Assembly (NCBI RefSeq): GCF_000023285.1
Contig: NC_013162.1
Location: 2,359,001-2,423,000 of the forward strand
Direction: 5' to 3'
Length of the DNA: 64,000 nucleotides
DNA from: Capnocytophaga ochracea DSM 7271
Lineage (GTDB): Bacteria; Bacteroidota; Bacteroidia; Flavobacteriales; Flavobacteriaceae
Part shown: in pieces, positions 61,322 to 64,000 of the stretch
Layout: each line of letters opens with the position of its first letter
Position numbering within the stretch: the first letter of the stretch is position 1
Notes under the pieces: generated by a model
Told to the model about the DNA's origin: nothing
Database searches by the model: none
Seen by the model: only the letters and a program-made list of their open reading frames with translations
Program-made: the position numbers and the translations under genes

Positions 61322-63847
61322 ATGACAGAAGGAGAAAAACTGATTCCTGTAGACATCAGCGATGAAATGAAATCTGCCTATATCGATTATTCGATGTCGG
61401 TAATCGTTTCACGTGCATTGCCCGATGTTCGTGATGGTTTAAAACCTGTACACCGCCGTGTACTTTACGGTATGTACGATATGGGAGTGCTCAGCAATCG
61501 CCCTTATAAAAAGTCAGCTGCCATTGTGGGTGAGGTTCTTGGTAAATACCACCCTCACGGCGATACAGCTGTTTACGATACTATGGTGCGTATGGCACAA
61601 TATTGGAGTTTACGCTATATGCTTGTAGACGGACAAGGTAACTTCGGTTCAATGGGTGGTGACCCCCCTGCCGCAATGCGTTATACCGAAGCCCGTATGC
61701 GTAAATTCTCCGAAGAAATGCTCTCAGATATCGACAAGGAGACAGTTGACCACCAACTTACTTATGACGACTCTCGCGAAGAGCCTATCGTACTCCCTAC
61801 ACGCATCCCTAACCTATTGGTGAACGGTTCAGCAGGTATCGCAGTAGGTATGGCTACTAATATGGCTCCTCATAACCTTAATGAAGTTATCGATGGAACT
61901 ATTGCTTATATCGACAATAACGATATTGAAATCGATGAACTCATTAAATATATTAAAGCTCCTGATTTTCCTACGGGAGGTATTATCTATGGCTATGAAG
62001 GCGTAAAAGAAGCCTTCAAAACAGGACGCGGACGAGTAATCATTCGTGCCAAAGCTGAGTTTCAAGAAATAAAAGGCAAAGATTGTATTGTAGTAACCGA
62101 AGTCCCTTATCAAGTCGATACATCTGTGCTTTTGAAAAAAACATCTGACCTCGTAAAAGAAGGTAGGTTAGAGGGTATCACCGATGTACGCGATGAATCA
62201 GCTCGTGGTAAAATACGTATCGTTTATATTCTCAAACGCGACGCCGTGCCTAATGTAGTGCTCAACAATCTCTTTAAGCATACCGAGCTACAAACCTCAT
62301 TTAGTGTTAATAACATCGCCTTAGTAAAAGGGCGCCCTCAGTTGTTAAACCTTAAAGACCTTATCTTTCACTTCGTAGAACACCGTTATGACGTAGTGTA
62401 TAGGCGTACCGACTATGAACTTCGCAAAGCCAAAGAGCGTATTCATATTTTAGAAGGGTATATGAAGGTGATGGCAACCGAGGATACTATGGGTAAAGCT
62501 ATTGAGATTATCCGTTTCCACGATAAACCTAAAGAAGATTTAATTGCCGAATTCGACCTTACCGATGTACAAGCCGAAGCTATCTTGGCGTTAGCACTAC
62601 GTCGTATCAATAAGGTTCTTATCCAACAAACAAAAGAAGAATACGAAGAAAAGCTGGCTGAAATACGCGATTTAGAAGATATCTTAGCTCGCAAAGAACG
62701 TCGTACCGAAATTATTAAGGAAGAACTACTAGAAATAAAAGAGAAGTATGGCGATGAGCGTCGTTCTACCATTGAATACGCAGGGGGCGAATTCAGTGTA
62801 GAAGATATGATTCCTGATGATAAAATGGTAATTACCATTTCACACGCAGGCTATATCAAACGCACTCAGCTTAGTGAATATAAGACCCAAAGCCGTGGCG
62901 GTGTAGGACAAAAAGCCTCTACCACACGCGACCAAGATTTCTTAGAACACCTCTTTGTAAGTTCTAATCACCAATATTTATTATTCTTTACTCAAAAAGG
63001 TAAGTGTTTCTGGATGCGTGTATACGAAATACCAGAAGGTAGCAAAACTGCCAAAGGTCGTGCTATACAAAACCTTATCAATATCGAATCCGATGATAAG
63101 ATTAAGGCTTTCGTGAGTGTACAAAACCTCAAAGATGAAGACTACATCAGCAACAATTACCTCATTATGGCTACTAAAAAGGGTATTGTTAAGAAAACGC
63201 TTCTCAAAGAATACTCTCGTCCACGCCAGAATGGCATCAATGCCATCACTATTAAAGAAGGTGACGAACTTATCGAAGCAAAACTTACCTCAGGCAGTAG
63301 CCAGTTGATGTTAGCCGTGAAATCAGGTCGTGCGATTCGTTTTGCCGAAGACAAAGTGCGTGCCGTAGGGCGTAATTCGCAAGGGGTTCGTGGTATCGAC
63401 TTAGATACTGAAAATGATGAGGTAGTAGGTATGATTGCTATTGAAAACCCACGCGAAGAGACTGTATTGGTAGTATCAGAAAACGGCTATGGTAAACGTT
63501 CCTATATTGATGACCCCGAAACACACGAAGCCGTATATCGTATTACTAACCGTGGTGGTAAAGGGGTAAAAACCATTTCTATTACCGAGAAAACAGGTCA
63601 GTTAGTAGCCATTAAAAGCGTATTAGAAGGTGAAGATTTGATGATTATCAATAAATCAGGTATTGCTATTCGTTTATCAATCGATACCCTTCGTATTTTA
63701 GGACGTGCTACTCAAGGCGTAAAACTCATCAATATCAAAGGTAAAGACTCTATTGCCGCCGTTACTAAGGTAATGAAAGAAGATGACGATGAGAGCACTG
63801 AAGAAGCTCCTACTAATGATAATGAACCTTTAGATACTCAGGAATAA
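61322..63847 (+). CDS. gyrA: DNA gyrase subunit A
   Basis: The 841-aa protein has the winged-helix DNA-cleavage core with [29 protein letters not shown] (positions 82 and 86 correspond to E. coli Ser83 and Asp87) and the catalytic Tyr121 in [10 protein letters not shown]. The coiled-coil arm and six C-terminal wrapping repeats follow. The GyrA box reads QSRGGVG, the form expected in Bacteroidetes. The C terminus is a short acidic tail. Threonine at position 82 is an ordinary wild-type residue and does not by itself indicate quinolone resistance. Confidence 0.96.
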   Translation: MTEGEKLIPVDISDEMKSAYIDYSMSVIVSRALPDVRDGLKPVHRRVLYGMYDMGVLSNRPYKKSAAIVGEVLGKYHPHGDTAVYDTMVRMAQYWSLRYMLVDGQGNFGSMGGDPPAAMRYTEARMRKFSEEMLSDIDKETVDHQLTYDDSREEPIVLPTRIPNLLVNGSAGIAVGMATNMAPHNLNEVIDGTIAYIDNNDIEIDELIKYIKAPDFPTGGIIYGYEGVKEAFKTGRGRVIIRAKAEFQEIKGKDCIVVTEVPYQVDTSVLLKKTSDLVKEGRLEGITDVRDESARGKIRIVYILKRDAVPNVVLNNLFKHTELQTSFSVNNIALVKGRPQLLNLKDLIFHFVEHRYDVVYRRTDYELRKAKERIHILEGYMKVMATEDTMGKAIEIIRFHDKPKEDLIAEFDLTDVQAEAILALALRRINKVLIQQTKEEYEEKLAEIRDLEDILARKERRTEIIKEELLEIKEKYGDERRSTIEYAGGEFSVEDMIPDDKMVITISHAGYIKRTQLSEYKTQSRGGVGQKASTTRDQDFLEHLFVSSNHQYLLFFTQKGKCFWMRVYEIPEGSKTAKGRAIQNLINIESDDKIKAFVSVQNLKDEDYISNNYLIMATKKGIVKKTLLKEYSRPRQNGINAITIKEGDELIEAKLTSGSSQLMLAVKSGRAIRFAEDKVRAVGRNSQGVRGIDLDTENDEVVGMIAIENPREETVLVVSENGYGKRSYIDDPETHEAVYRITNRGGKGVKTISITEKTGQLVAIKSVLEGEDLMIINKSGIAIRLSIDTLRILGRATQGVKLINIKGKDSIAAVTKVMKEDDDESTEEAPTNDNEPLDTQE

Positions 63848-63873
63848 AATTTGTGTTCATAATTAATTAAATA

Positions 63874-63911
63874 AAAAAAGCCCGTAATACTGCGTATTAC
63901 GGGCTTTTTTC
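63874..63911 (+). terminator. Terminator of gyrA
   Basis: A 16-bp stem (AAAAAGCCCGTAATAC with GTATTACGGGCTTTTT) with a TGC loop is followed by a T run. Confidence 0.92.
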
Positions 63912-63954
63912 TACCCTAATCTATCCACCTTACCTTCGCTATTCCTTTAACCAC

Positions 63955-64000
63955 CGTTCGTCTTTTCTTTATCTGCCCGTGTGGCTCGCACCGTCTTTTG
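63955..64000 (-). repeat. Start of another 11-bp lattice array, cut by the window edge
   Basis: GTTCGTC (ending 63962), TTTTCTTTATC, TGCCCGTGTGG, CTCGCACCGTC and TTTTG follow in exact 11-bp register, the same order of A, D, C and B units as in the 48.6-kb array. Confidence 0.85.

Noticed and set aside
61565-61580. Quinolone-resistance substitution in GyrA (Thr82)
   Set aside because: Threonine or serine is normal at this position; resistance cannot be read from it.

Overview
The window looks like a core-genome segment of a low-GC Bacteroidetes bacterium of the family Flavobacteriaceae, most likely Capnocytophaga or a close relative (the genus is an inference). The evidence is the family-specific promoter (TTG/TTTG, a 19-20 bp spacer, then TAnnTTTG) in front of many genes. 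Other lineage markers are the long (313 aa) NusB, the 647-aa NagB/PIG-L fusion, DUF4298, SMUG2-type glycosylase, rsmA-mgtE and tgt-lptG neighbours, and almost no Shine-Dalgarno sequences. I see no prophage, insertion sequence, CRISPR array, rRNA operon or conventional defence island.

Layout. 1-6 kb: a PAS protein cut by the window edge, yajC, nusB, HU, then a long 11-bp tandem array, a sirtuin/small acidic protein/pyrF operon, a GNAT and queH. 6-14.9 kb: a TruB ORF fused to a TonB-like membrane protein, a glutaminyl cyclase lipoprotein, recG, three tRNA-Val genes, exbB-exbD-tonB and folC. 14.9-22 kb, minus strand: mgtE, rsmA, two unknowns, lptG-tgt and a DUF445 protein. 22-30 kb: DUF2271 and alkD on plus; rsmD, yebC, a CapA-like protein and psd on minus; then prmA, a SMUG2-like glycosylase and a carotenoid-type oxidoreductase on plus. 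30-39 kb: M13 peptidase, flavin reductase and ettA on minus; a membrane protein/winged-helix regulator pair with a palindromic promoter; then sua5, a thioesterase, DUF4298, a DivIC-like gene, udk and NADAR on minus. 39-47 kb: a second repeat cluster, then tig, clpP-clpX, a thioredoxin-like gene, trmD and an acyl-CoA ligase. 47-64 kb: sulfatase, a third repeat cluster, HEAT and SWIM proteins, a 212-bp nested inverted repeat, a lone C-terminal transketolase half, gltS, nagB, cysS, a glycosyltransferase and gyrA.

Most genes are housekeeping: translation and tRNA modification (truB, tgt, queH, trmD, sua5, rsmA, rsmD, prmA, ettA, cysS), protein quality control (tig, clpP, clpX), outer-membrane energisation (exbB-exbD-tonB), envelope transport (lptG), DNA topology and repair (gyrA, recG, alkD, SMUG2-like) and nucleotide synthesis (pyrF, udk).

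The most unusual structure is a dispersed intergenic repeat family built on a strict 11-bp lattice. Its simple form is tandem GACGAACAAAA. GC-rich modules that can form a GTGCG-N3-CGCAC hairpin replace exactly two lattice units, so the helical phase is kept. Copies occur near 2.6, 26.8, 39.3-39.6, 48.6-48.9, 56.1 and 64.0 kb. Other points of note are the TruB/TonB-like fusion, the nested inverted repeat before the SWIM/HEAT operon, and two enzymes of usually zinc-binding families (TGT and the sirtuin) that lack the zinc cysteines.
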